Assembly (NCBI GenBank): GCA_016715645.1
Contig: JADJZR010000001.1
Location: 42,276 to 106,275 of the forward strand
Direction: 5' to 3'
DNA length: 64,000 bases
Origin: Elusimicrobiota bacterium
GTDB lineage: Bacteria; Elusimicrobiota; Elusimicrobia; FEN-1173
Shown: one piece after another, positions 1-6,972 of the stretch
Position numbering within the stretch: the stretch's first letter is position 1
How the letters are laid out: each line of letters opens with the position of its first letter
Program-made: the position numbers and the translations under genes
The notes under the pieces: generated by a model
What the model saw: the letters and a program-made list of their open reading frames with translations, nothing else
Databases searched by the model: none
Told to the model about the DNA's origin: nothing

Positions 1-732
1 CGGTGGCCGTCCGACGAAGCATATCTCTCATGGTGTTACCAGTGGCTCGAACTCTGCATCTCAAAACTCAAGCCAACGGGTAGCCTGTACGTGATGACCG
101 CCACCCAGAACATGCCGTTCTTCGATATCTTTCTCCGTGAGCGCCTCAGCATCCTGTCCCATTATGACAGTTCAGGAGTTCAGGCTCGCAACTACTACGG
201 TTCGCTTTACGAACCAATCCTTTTTGGCGTTAAGGACGAAGACAACTACACATTCAACGCCGATGAGATCCTTGTCGAAGCGCGCACGGGCGCAATACGC
301 AAGTTGATCGACTACCGAAAAGCAGTTCCAACAGTTTATAACAGTAAAAAGGTTCCCGGAAATGTTTGGAACATCCCGCGGGTCAGATACCGTATGGACG
401 AGTACGAGAACCACCCAACCCAAAAACCAACAGCGCTCCTTGACCGGATTGTGCGGGCGAGTTAAAATCCTGGCAACATTGTACTTGACCCGTTTTCCGG
501 AACATTCACGACTTCATCGGTCGCGCAGATGTTGGGGCGCGATTCCATCGGTATTGAGGCCGAGGAGGATTACGTGAAAATCGGACTTCGCCGTTTGGCT
601 ATCCAGGAACAATACAATGGAGAATTCCTGCGTCGTGAACCGAAGACATACGAACAACAAGATGCTCCAGCTCAACAGAATCTTGCGGTATTTGAAAGGC
701 ACGCATTGTGGAACACGACTTTACATCAGTAA
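1..732 (+). pseudogene. yhdJ: YhdJ-like adenine DNA methyltransferase, 5'-partial, internal stop
   Basis: The frame is open from base 1, so the N-terminus lies outside the window. The translation follows the E. coli YhdJ family closely: NYTFN, LIDYRK, KVPGNVW, PRVRYRMDEYENHPTQKP, then the SAM-binding motif NPGNIVLDPFSG and IGIE near the C-terminus. This motif order (SAM motif near the C-terminus) is the beta class of amino-methyltransferases. YhdJ is known to methylate adenine in ATGCAT, so that is the likely target by inference. A TAA at 463-465 interrupts the frame exactly where the family has a serine before NPG; TCA to TAA is a single-base change. Reading continues in the same frame to 732. 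The gene is therefore either a recent nonsense mutant or carries a base error. Its stop overlaps the start of the restriction-enzyme gene at 708. Confidence 0.85.
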
Positions 733-1156
733 TCAAGGGCATTCTCCAGGAGCAATTCGGAGACAAAACCGATGACCTGTTTGAAAAGAGCCCCCTGCTT
801 CAATACATAAATCTGAAGACCCTATCGGCTACCCGCGGATCAAAGGCCAGAAGCAGTTTTGCAAACCTTTACGCGATTTATGTTCTAGTTGAGGACTATA
901 CAAGACAGGCGACTATTCGAAATACGACGGTGCAAAATTTTCGGATCTATTCAAACGACAGAGAGAATTGCCGTTTGGTAGCAAGCTCCAGAATCACGTG
1001 CATATTCCACGGCAAACTGACCCACCTGTCCACGCGAAACGACACCTTCCACGACCCACCGGGGGCGCGGGCGGGTCCCCTCTGCTGTTTGGACGTCCGA
1101 AGCTTGGAAACGATGATGGGAACCTATACAACTCTTTTCCCAATTGAGGAGGTTGT

Positions 1157-2594
1157 ATGCCAAACACGAGGTGTCCCATGCGTCAAGTCAGAGATTCCGT
1201 CTGAATTCGAATGCCATCTGGGCAAACGCCCCATCGCCAAAAGTCTCGGCATTTCCCGAAACACCATCCGGCTCATTCTCAGTCGAGCCGAAAAGGCCGG
1301 GTCGCCTGGCCTCGCCCACCCTCACCGACCAAGCCCGGAAACCTTCTGTTCCGTCCGCCGGAGCCCTGGCTCCCCGACTGAAAGTCGTCCATCAAGAGTG
1401 CAGGACCACAAACGGTTGAACCTGACTCAACCAGCTCTGGATCGAATACAAACGCATCCCGACGGCTATCTCTACGGCCTTCGTCGACGAACAACGACTG
1501 GCTCCCGCCGCGACCTTGTCAGCGCAGTCCCACAAGGCGGTGACAAACCGTCGATTACCGACGGACTCTTTGTCACTCACCCCAGACCGGCGAAAACCCC
1601 ACCCAACTCTCGCCGTCGCCCGAGGCCTCTGTCCCAGCCCCGACTGGATCGGCGCCCACACCCGCGCCTTCACGTATTTCGGAGCCGTCCCCACCTCCTG
1701 GTTCCCGACAACCTCAAAAGCGGCGTCCTCAAATCCTGCCTCTATGAACCCATCCCTCAACGCCTCCTACCAGGACATGGCCGACCATTATGGCACCGCT
1801 GTCCTTCCCACCCGTCTCGCCGCCCGCGACAAGGCCAAGGTCGAAAACGGTGTCCTCGTCGCAAAACGATGGATCCTCGCTGTCCTGCGCCACCGCTCTC
1901 ATTCTCTTGCCGAAATGAACGCCGCGATCCGGCATCTTCTGAAACCCTCAATGGCCGTCCTCCGCAACCAACAGTCCCGCCGCCAGCTTTTCGACGATCT
2001 CGACCGCCCCGCCGCCCGACCGCTTCCCAACCACCCCTACGAATTCGCCGAATGGAAGCAACCTGAGGTCAACATCGACCACCACGTCAGTCGATTTCCA
2101 TTATTACAGCGTCCCCTGCCGCCTCGTCAATGAAACTGTCGACGCGAAACTCACCGCCTCCACCGTTGAAATTCAAAGGCGAACGCGTTGCCGCCACGTT
2201 CTCCCGCGGGCTCCATTCCCCCGCCCACGCCCACCGCCCATCAAAAACACGCCGAATCGCCCTCACGCCTCTTCCCTGGGCCAACCAGGTCGGCCCCAGA
2301 CGCCACCCTCGTCCAAACCATCTTCGATTGCCCACCCCCGAGAGGGCTATCGCTCCGTTCTGGGGATCATGCGCCGCCAAGTCCGTCGGCAACGACCGCT
2401 CGAGGCCGCCGCGGCCCGTGGCCTCGCCTCGACTCACCTCTTGCCGCGCCATCTGTTCCATCCTGACGGTGGCTTCGATCAATTGCCCCTGTCGCCCCGT
2501 CCCCGCCCTGCCTCGCCACGACAACATCCGGGGCGGTGATTACTACATCCAGGAGCCTCGCCAAACGCCCCAGGAGGCCCGCCAGACCATCTGA
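1157..2594 (+). pseudogene. istA: istA transposase remnant
   Basis: Begins ATGCCAAACACG after a good ribosome site (GAGGAGG, 1147-1153) with the IstA-like start MPNTRCPMRQVRDSV, then hits TGA. Pieces of IstA continue in shifting frames: a helix-turn-helix (RPIAKSLGISRNTIRLIL), the integrase-core stretch DWIGAHTRAFTYFGAVP, then TYQDMA-type and DKAKVENGVLVAKRWILAVL segments, and FDDLDRPAARPLPNHPYEFA near the C-terminal region. HDNIRGGDYY at about 2518-2547 matches the usual IstA C-terminus. At least four frameshifts are needed to read it through. Normal IstA is about 500 residues, consistent with the span. Confidence 0.8.
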
Positions 2595-2650
2595 TTTACA
2601 ATCAACGAGGATAAGACCCCTGATTCCAAACACCCCAGGAGGTTTCACCA

Positions 2651-3367
2651 TGATGCTCGAACAAACGCTGTCACCCTGAACCTGCTCAAGCTCTTCGGCA
2701 TGGCCAGGCCTGACGATCGACTCAAAACCCGGTCCACGCCGATCTGCCCACGACGAATTCGCGCTCCTCGTCCAAGACGAAAATCCCACCGCGACAACTG
2801 TCGCCTGCCCGCCTGCTCAAAACGCCAGGCTCCGACAACCCGAGGCCTGCCTCGAGGACGTCAATTACAAACACCCCCGCGGTCTCCAAAAACAGCTCTT
2901 CCTCGAGCTCGCCAATCCGCGCTGGCTTCCCGCCGGACGCAATGTCCTCCTCACCGGTCCCACCGGCATCGGTAAGTCCTGGCTCGCCTGCGCCCTCGGC
3001 AACGCTGCCCGCCAGGATTCTCCGTTCTTTCCTTCCGCGCCCCCCGGCTCTTCGAGGAGCTCCAACAGTCACGCGCCGACGGTTCCCGTCTCAAGCTCCT
3101 CGCCAAGCTTGCCAAGGCCCAGCTCCTGATCATCGACGACATCCTTCTCACCCCTTCGCCGATCAGGAGCGCGCCGACTTTGAAATCGTCGAGGACCGCC
3201 ACGGTCGGGCCGCCACCGTCATCACAAGTCAACTCCCAGCTAAAAACTGGCACGCCGCCATGGGCGAACCCACCATCGCCGACGCCCTGCGACAGGCTCT
3301 TCCACAATGCCTTTAAATCGAGATGCGGGATTCCTTGCGAACATCCGACGATAAAAAGAAGTCCTGA
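2651..3367 (+). pseudogene. istB: istB helper ATPase remnant
   Basis: IstB is the AAA+ ATPase partner of IstA. The start MMLEQTL and the nearby LLKLFGMA are recognisable, followed in another frame by ACLEDVNYKHPRGLQKQLF, then the Walker A segment NVLLTGPTGIGKSWLACALG (about 2942-3001). Walker B (LLIIDD), the HGRAATVITSQLP segment and the tail LFHNAFK...EMRDSLRTSDD are spread over other frames. The stop is probably TGA 3365-3367. Four or more indels disrupt it. Confidence 0.8.
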
Positions 3368-4027
3368 TTACCCAAAATAAAAACCGCGCCGGGGGCGCGC
3401 CGAAACCAAAACCAAGCTATACTTGTCAGGAAACAAAACCATCGCCTTCGCTCCGGAAAGCGCGTTCTTCCGGAGGGGTGGGGGGTGGGTCAGTTTCGCG
3501 TGGACAGGTGGGTCAATTTGCGTGGAATCCGCAATCACGGATTGAACGACCGACTTAATGGCGAGTTTCGCAAATATTTCCCGCAATGTGACGCTCAACC
3601 AGTCCTCAGAGTGGTTAAGACCAGGCGCTACTGGATCAATGAGAAACTCATCGCAATGTCTCTCGGGAAGAAGTCATTCAATATCGCAGAGTCTGTGATC
3701 TCCATCATCGATGCGTATGCCTCAGCCAAGAAATCCGCCTTCTCCGGGTTCATCAAGACGTGCGAACAATTGCGCACAATATCGAAGCAAAAGCATTCGG
3801 CAGTACGCTATCAAGGCTATTGTTGAAAATTACATGGCGTGTATCGAGGAAGTTATCAATATCCCAATCCTTCAAGAGCGATTCAAGGCGAACATCGCAC
3901 AGGGCTAGCTGGCCGAGGTGCTGGAAGAAATTGTCTGTCAGAGCAAAGTCGAGTTCAACTACGAGGAGACCACAGACGAGGATGGAGACGAAGTAACGGA
4001 AGAATGACGACGGCGAACAACTTAATG

Positions 4028-4093
4028 GCCCAACCATTTATTCAAGCTGACATGGGCACACATCGCCCGCGCGGCTTAATTCTAACGTTGGGC
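4028..4093 (+). other. attC recombination site 1
   Basis: Begins GCCCAAC and ends GTTGGGC, the outer R boxes of an integron attC. The inner pair TTCAAGC and GCGGCTTAATTC lies in the canonical arrangement. Length 66 bases. It closes whatever cassette lies to its left, possibly the restriction-modification pair. Confidence 0.85.
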
Positions 4094-4113
4094 ATCAAAG
4101 AGAGGGAACTCTC

Positions 4114-4440
4114 ATGATCCGTCGGGGTCTTTCGACTTTGCTATTTTTTCTACTCGGGATCGCGCCACTTGCACTTTTGGCTGTTAATATGGTTTTTCCC
4201 GACATCCCTGTACGTGTCGCACATTTCATACCGGAAAACGAGCGTATTGCAAGCTATTTAGTGCCAAAAATTATTGAAATCCATTTTTTATTTTCACGCG
4301 TCTCTGCTTTCATCATTCCAAAACTTCTTTATCGATGGGGTGCTCGTATATTCGCCTGGGTCGGAATAGTAATTTGGGCGTTTCTAATTTTCCATATTGG
4401 ATTGTTCACGACGATGACAAAGACCGGCTTTTATTTATAA
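4114..4440 (+). CDS. Small membrane protein of unknown function (cassette gene)
   Basis: A 108-residue protein between attC 1 and attC 2, the only ORF in this cassette. The start ATG 4114 follows AGAGAGGGAAC, a plausible ribosome site. Hydrophobic segments lie at about residues 6-28 (LLFFLLGIAPLALLAVNMVF), 50-68 (IIEIHFLFSRVSAFIIP) and 78-100 (IFAWVGIVIWAFLIF), so three membrane spans are likely. It is AT-richer than the chromosomal genes nearby. I do not recognise the family. Small membrane proteins of unknown role are common in integron cassettes. Confidence 0.6.
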   Translation: MIRRGLSTLLFFLLGIAPLALLAVNMVFPDIPVRVAHFIPENERIASYLVPKIIEIHFLFSRVSAFIIPKLLYRWGARIFAWVGIVIWAFLIFHIGLFTTMTKTGFYL

Positions 4441-4455
4441 AAAGAAAAGAGAGTC

Positions 4456-4590
4456 GCCCAACCAGTCGCTGCAGTGGACCGAACCCGGTGCGAATCGAGG
4501 GGTCAAGTTCGATCCGTTCAGTTAAGTTTTCATCGCCAGTGGCTGTTGCTCGCACATTTCGGGTCCGGCCACTGTGCTTTTTCGTTGGGC
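4456..4590 (+). other. attC recombination site 2 (long)
   Basis: GCCCAAC at 4456-4462 pairs with GTTGGGC at 4584-4590. Inner complementary arms include CAGTGGACC (about 4472-4480) against GGTCCGGCCACTG (about 4562-4574). At 135 bases it is near the upper end of the known size range. The middle contains tRNA-T-loop-like bases, but no cloverleaf forms. Confidence 0.75.
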
Positions 4591-4595
4591 AGCCC

Positions 4596-4624
4596 TTGAC
4601 TAAAGTATATTACCAATATATACT
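4596..4624 (+). promoter_or_regulatory. Cassette promoter with palindromic operator-like site
   Basis: TTGACT (4596-4601), a 17-base spacer and TATACT (4619-4624), only six bases beyond the end of attC 2. The spacer and -10 lie in an inverted repeat (AAGTATAT ... ATATACTT). BrnA-type antitoxins autorepress their operons, so this palindrome is a plausible BrnA operator. The toxin ATG is seven bases after the -10, so transcription would start at or next to the start codon. Confidence 0.6.
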
Positions 4625-4630
4625 TATTCC

Positions 4631-4951
4631 ATGGCTGACGTCTACGATCACTTAGCGAAGTGCACAGGTTTTGATTGGGATAAATGGAACACGAGCAAAA
4701 TATGGGACAAGCACAAAGTCACCCCATCAGAATGCGAGCAGCCTTTCTTCAATCGGCCATTTATTGTCGACAACGATGAGAGGCATTCAAAAGACGAGAT
4801 TTGGTTCTATGCGCTTGGACAAACGGATGCCGGCAGACTCCTTTTCATCGTTTTTACCATCCGCGGGCACTTAATCCGCGCAATATCGGTGCGGGACATG
4901 AGCAAGAGAGAGCGGGAGGACTACAAATACCATGAAAAACAAAATCCCTAA
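4631..4951 (+). CDS. brnT: BrnT family toxin
   Basis: 106 residues. It matches the BrnT ribonuclease-toxin family: FDWDKWNTSKIWDKHKVT at the N-terminus, then ERHSKDEIWFYALGQT, RLLFIVFTIRG and the C-terminal ISVRDMSKREREDYKY. BrnT toxins are RelE-fold mRNA interferases that block translation until bound by BrnA. The last 20 bases overlap the antitoxin gene, as expected for a toxin-first BrnTA operon. It sits in its own cassette between attC 2 and attC 3 with a dedicated promoter. Confidence 0.85.
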   Translation: MADVYDHLAKCTGFDWDKWNTSKIWDKHKVTPSECEQPFFNRPFIVDNDERHSKDEIWFYALGQTDAGRLLFIVFTIRGHLIRAISVRDMSKREREDYKYHEKQNP

Positions 4952-5207
4952 GTTTAAGAACGAATCAGAGGAACTGACTTTTTGGGCTTCTCATGACTCT
5001 TCTAATTACATCGACTGGAAGAAGGCCCGTAAAGTTACTCTGCCTAATTTGAAACCGTCTGTTAGGTCAATATCTATTCGCCTTCCTGAATCAATGTTTG
5101 AAGAGCTAAGGCTTCTAGCCAACAAGAAAGACGTTCCTTATCAGTCTCTCTTGAAAATGTATCTGGCAGACAGACTTGAAACTGAACTTAAACATGCACA
5201 CGCATAG
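4932..5207 (+). CDS. brnA: BrnA/CopG-type antitoxin
   Basis: 91 residues, starting ATG 4932 inside brnT. The N-terminal part ELTFWASHDSSNYIDW is the toxin-binding arm typical of this antitoxin group. The C-terminal SISIRLPESMFEELRLLA followed by VPYQSLLKMYLADRL is a ribbon-helix-helix DNA-binding domain. It should neutralise the upstream BrnT and repress the promoter at 4596-4624. The gene ends three bases before attC 3, a normal compact cassette layout. Confidence 0.85.
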   Translation: MKNKIPKFKNESEELTFWASHDSSNYIDWKKARKVTLPNLKPSVRSISIRLPESMFEELRLLANKKDVPYQSLLKMYLADRLETELKHAHA

Positions 5208-5209
5208 GC

Positions 5210-5272
5210 GCCCAACAAGGCGCTCCAACGGACGGCCACACCACGGCCGCCGCTGAGCTTATTTCGTTGGGC
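5210..5272 (+). other. attC recombination site 3
   Basis: GCCCAAC to GTTGGGC, 63 bases. The inner arms GCGCTCCAACGGACGGCC and GGCCGCCGCTGAGC are complementary with the bulge pattern of attC. Sites 3, 4 and 6 share this inner sequence and are clearly related; sites 1 and 2 differ. Confidence 0.9.
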
Positions 5273-5316
5273 ACTTTAATATGGCAAATACACCATACTT
5301 GTGGTAGAGTGCCTCT

Positions 5317-5613
5317 ATGAATGAAGACGTTCGTTATGGTCTTTTCTGTTGGAGCGCGGCAAAAGAAAGGATAAATATCCTCCGGCACGCGATGAGCTTC
5401 CGAGAAGCGATAGGGGCATTCTCTGATCCTCATCGTATTTTGGCGAAGGATGATAAGCACTCGAAAGAGGAGGAACGTCTATTTTGCATCGGACGTTCTA
5501 ACGGTCGTGTTGTCACAGTTCGGTTCACATACCGCGGGAAATTAGTGCGAATTTTTGGAGCTGGTTTCTGGCGAAAAGGAAGGAAACTTTATGAAGAAAC
5601 AACCCCTGACTGA
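5317..5613 (+). CDS. brnT: BrnT family toxin, second cassette
   Basis: 98 residues. Conserved BrnT features are visible: FCWSAAKERINILRHAMSF at the N-terminus, DDKHSKEEERLFCIGRSN in the middle and VVTVRFTYRGKLVRIFGAGF near the end. It lacks the usual KREREDYKY ending, having RKGRKLYEETTPD instead. It overlaps the next gene by 23 bases. A paralogue of the toxin at 4631 but clearly divergent, so the two cassettes were probably acquired separately. Confidence 0.8.
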   Translation: MNEDVRYGLFCWSAAKERINILRHAMSFREAIGAFSDPHRILAKDDKHSKEEERLFCIGRSNGRVVTVRFTYRGKLVRIFGAGFWRKGRKLYEETTPD

Positions 5614-5875
5614 TTTGGATCAACCCATTGGAAAACTGCACCGCGTTCCGGATTTTCTTCCTCCTCCCGAAGAACTTTTTCCCAAAAGAGAAGCGGTGAA
5701 AGTGACTTTAGTTGTCGATAAAGAAAGCATTGCTTTCTTTCGCCGCGAAGCTCACGAGGTGGGAATGAAATATCAGAGGATGATGCGGGAAGTCCTTCGT
5801 GAGTATTCCCATAGCCATCAACATCATGGCCCAACAAGGCGCTCCAGCGGGCGGCCACACACCGGCCGCCGCTGA
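5591..5875 (+). CDS. brnA: BrnA-like antitoxin, second cassette
   Basis: 94 residues starting ATG 5591 after AAAGGAAGGAAACTTT, a good ribosome site. It has KVTLVVDKESIAFFRREA and KYQRMMREVLREY, consistent with a short ribbon-helix-helix region, and partners the overlapping toxin. The final about 15 codons and the stop lie inside attC 4, so the C-terminal tail (GPTRRSSGRPHTGRR) is encoded by the recombination site. Confidence 0.75.
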   Translation: MKKQPLTDLDQPIGKLHRVPDFLPPPEELFPKREAVKVTLVVDKESIAFFRREAHEVGMKYQRMMREVLREYSHSHQHHGPTRRSSGRPHTGRR

Positions 5876-5890
5876 ATTCAGCTGTTGGGC
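5829..5890 (+). other. attC recombination site 4
   Basis: GCCCAAC to GTTGGGC, 62 bases, with inner arms GCGCTCCAGCGGGCGGCC and GGCCGCCGCTGAATTC. It supplies the stop codon of the antitoxin gene in front of it. Confidence 0.9.
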
Positions 5891-6048
5891 CGGGTAAGTC
5901 TTATTGAAATTTTACCGTCTGTCGCTTAGAGTTACAGTGCACACTCCGCTATGGGTGAAACGGCAACAGCAATTACAGTCCGGGTGCGCGGCAAGATAAT
6001 TTCTGCCGCATCGCAACAACCGTTGGGTCAGGTTCCACTTCACAACTT
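5891..6048 (+). other. Gene cassette without an identifiable ORF
   Basis: This 158-base interval lies between attC 4 and attC 5. No convincing plus-strand ORF is present. A GTTGGGT at 6022-6028 preceded by a hairpin-prone stretch (GTGCGCGGCA ... TGCCGCATCGCAAC, about 5979-6016) may be a degenerate further attC. ORF-less cassettes are known and may encode small RNAs. An ORF on the minus strand crosses attC 5 and is not credible. Confidence 0.5.
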
Positions 6049-6114
6049 GCCCAACAAGGAGGGCAGCGGATGCGGGGACCATCGGCCCGCGCCACGGACC
6101 TTTGTTCGTTGGGC
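6049..6114 (+). other. attC recombination site 5
   Basis: GCCCAAC to GTTGGGC, 66 bases. Inner arms AGCGGATGCGGGGACC and GGCCCGCGCCACGG are partly complementary. Immediately downstream a TATAAT at 6130-6135 lies 15 bases after TTGGGC of the site, so the site edge could act as a weak -35 for the next cassette. Confidence 0.8.
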
Positions 6115-6175
6115 GTGAAAAGGGAATGTTATAATTTTGAAGGTGATTTTTTGCATAGATGGAGACGTGTAACTC

Positions 6176-6391
6176 ATGAAGGAAAACCTGTTCAACGCGG
6201 CGAGAGAACACATCGATCTGATTGAAAAGATCGAGAAAACAAGCGATCCACTTAAGTTGCAAGTCTTAGATGAAAAACCGGCTGAAGCTCATTGGAAATT
6301 CATTGGGCTACTCAAGGCCCAGGGAATCAAATACAAAGATAGGGAGCACGCCACGCGAATCGCTTTTCGGATCGCGAACGAGGAATTATGA
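6176..6391 (+). CDS. Small cassette protein, first of a paralogous pair
   Basis: 71 residues; ATG 6176 follows GGAGACGTGTAACTC. No known domain recognised. Its C-terminal half (HWKFIGLLKAQGIKYKDRE, ATRIAFRIANEE) aligns with the C-terminal half of the next protein (KGIEFTDR, AMNIAFEIIKS), so the two are homologous. Its stop overlaps the next start (ATGA). Soluble, charged and alpha-helical in appearance. Co-translation of two related small proteins suggests a heteromeric complex, possibly toxin-antitoxin or defence related, but that is speculation from context. Confidence 0.65.
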   Translation: MKENLFNAAREHIDLIEKIEKTSDPLKLQVLDEKPAEAHWKFIGLLKAQGIKYKDREHATRIAFRIANEEL

Positions 6392-6642
6392 CCTTGCTTG
6401 AAATCGCTCAAATTTATACTGATCTCGTCGTTACCGAGAACCAAATTCCAGAACACGAGCACGTGGCCAAGGAAGAGATCAATGCGATTCGGTCTAAATA
6501 CCACCAATTCCTGATGGATAAACTCCGTGAGAAAGGCATCGAATTCACCGATCGTTTCGAAGCCATGAATATTGCGTTTGAAATTATCAAATCGCCCAAC
6601 AATTCATTCCAGCGGACGGGCCACACGGCGGCCCGCCGCTGA
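6388..6642 (+). CDS. Small cassette protein, second of a paralogous pair
   Basis: 84 residues beginning at the ATGA overlap with the previous gene. The core KYHQFLMDKLREKGIEFTDR and AMNIAFEIIKS resembles its neighbour. The last about 16 residues (NNSFQRTGHTAARR region) and the stop are encoded by attC 6, so the native C-terminus probably ends near IIKS. Function unknown. Confidence 0.65.
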   Translation: MTLLEIAQIYTDLVVTENQIPEHEHVAKEEINAIRSKYHQFLMDKLREKGIEFTDRFEAMNIAFEIIKSPNNSFQRTGHTAARR

Positions 6643-6657
6643 ACTCGTTCGTTGGGT
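6594..6657 (+). other. attC recombination site 6, end of array
   Basis: GCCCAAC to GTTGGGT, 64 bases, with arms TTCCAGCGGACGGGCC and GGCCCGCCGCTGAAC. It is the last attC in the window. Directly after it the sequence enters the C-terminal part of an efflux protein. Confidence 0.9.
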
Positions 6658-6664
6658 CGTGTGA

Positions 6665-6958
6665 TCAACACCAGCCGAGCGGGATATACAAAAATTTCGG
6701 CCTTGCGCGTTTAAGAGAGAAGTCACCGTGGTTGTCTCGACAGCACCCGCTGGGATTGCCGTTCCCCAGGGGGCCCTCTTTCGTGACGGGGACCACTGGA
6801 TCGTTTTTCGCGTTGAAAACGGCCGCGCTCAAACCACCCGCGTGCAATTAGGAGGGCGCAACGATCGGGACGTGTTGGTGGTGGAGGGCCTGCAAACGGG
6901 CGACCGGGTGATTCTTTATCCCGGCGATCACATCAAAAACGGGATTCTGGTCAAATAG
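6665..6958 (+). pseudogene. C-terminal fragment of RND efflux membrane-fusion protein
   Basis: The frame is open from 6665 (the preceding TGA is 6662-6664). From VTVVVSTAPAGIAVPQGALF it reads as the final beta-barrel and membrane-proximal part of an HlyD/AcrA-type periplasmic adaptor: WIVFRVENGRAQTTRVQLG, then VLVVEGLQTGDRVI. The N-terminal about three quarters are missing, and homology seems to begin within 50 bases of attC 6. The array, or a rearrangement with it, therefore truncated the gene. GTG 6728 is a possible start, but a functional short protein is unlikely. Confidence 0.65.
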
Positions 6959-6972
6959 CCGGGATTCCCTGG

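Larger units (their letters stand above)
999..3533 (+). mobile_element. IS21-family insertion sequence, degenerate
   Basis: Ends read TGCATATTCCACG and CGTGGAATCCGCA, giving the TG...CA termini of IS21 elements. The inner terminal repeats match over about 40 bases (roughly 1003-1046 against the reverse complement of 3486-3529), sharing TGACCCACCTGTCCACGCG. A 6-base duplication ATCACG flanks the element at 993-998 and 3534-3539. Inside are remnants of istA followed by istB on the plus strand, the standard IS21 order. Both genes are riddled with frameshifts, so the copy cannot move by itself. The nearly intact target duplication and the well-preserved host gene on both sides contrast with the decay of the transposase genes. 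Confidence 0.85.
708..4007 (+). pseudogene. Type II restriction endonuclease, disrupted by IS21-type element
   Basis: Starts at ATG 708 inside the end of the methylase gene (MEHDFTSVIKGILQEQFG), an arrangement typical of a restriction-modification pair. The reading frame slips near 898, after which FSDLFKRQRELPFGSKLQNH continues. At 998 it is cut by the element at 999-3533. On the far side the same frame resumes (GLNDRLNGEFRKYFPQC) once one copy of the ATCACG target duplication is removed. A second slip lies near 3790, and an in-frame TAG at 3906-3908 precedes the last about 32 codons (LAEVLEEIVCQSKVEFNYEE), ending at TGA 4005-4007. I do not recognise the endonuclease family; the role is inferred from the adjacent methylase. 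Four independent lesions make it a clear pseudogene. An attC site begins 21 bases after its stop, so the R-M pair may itself have been a cassette. Confidence 0.7.

Noticed and set aside
4480..4530. tRNA-like bases (GGTGCGAATC, GTTCGATCC)
   Set aside because: No acceptor or anticodon stems can be formed; the segment is the interior of attC 2.
5912..6262. 116-codon minus-strand ORF
   Set aside because: It runs antisense through attC 5 and the start of the small-protein cassette, with no family similarity; it is a by-product of the cassette sequence.
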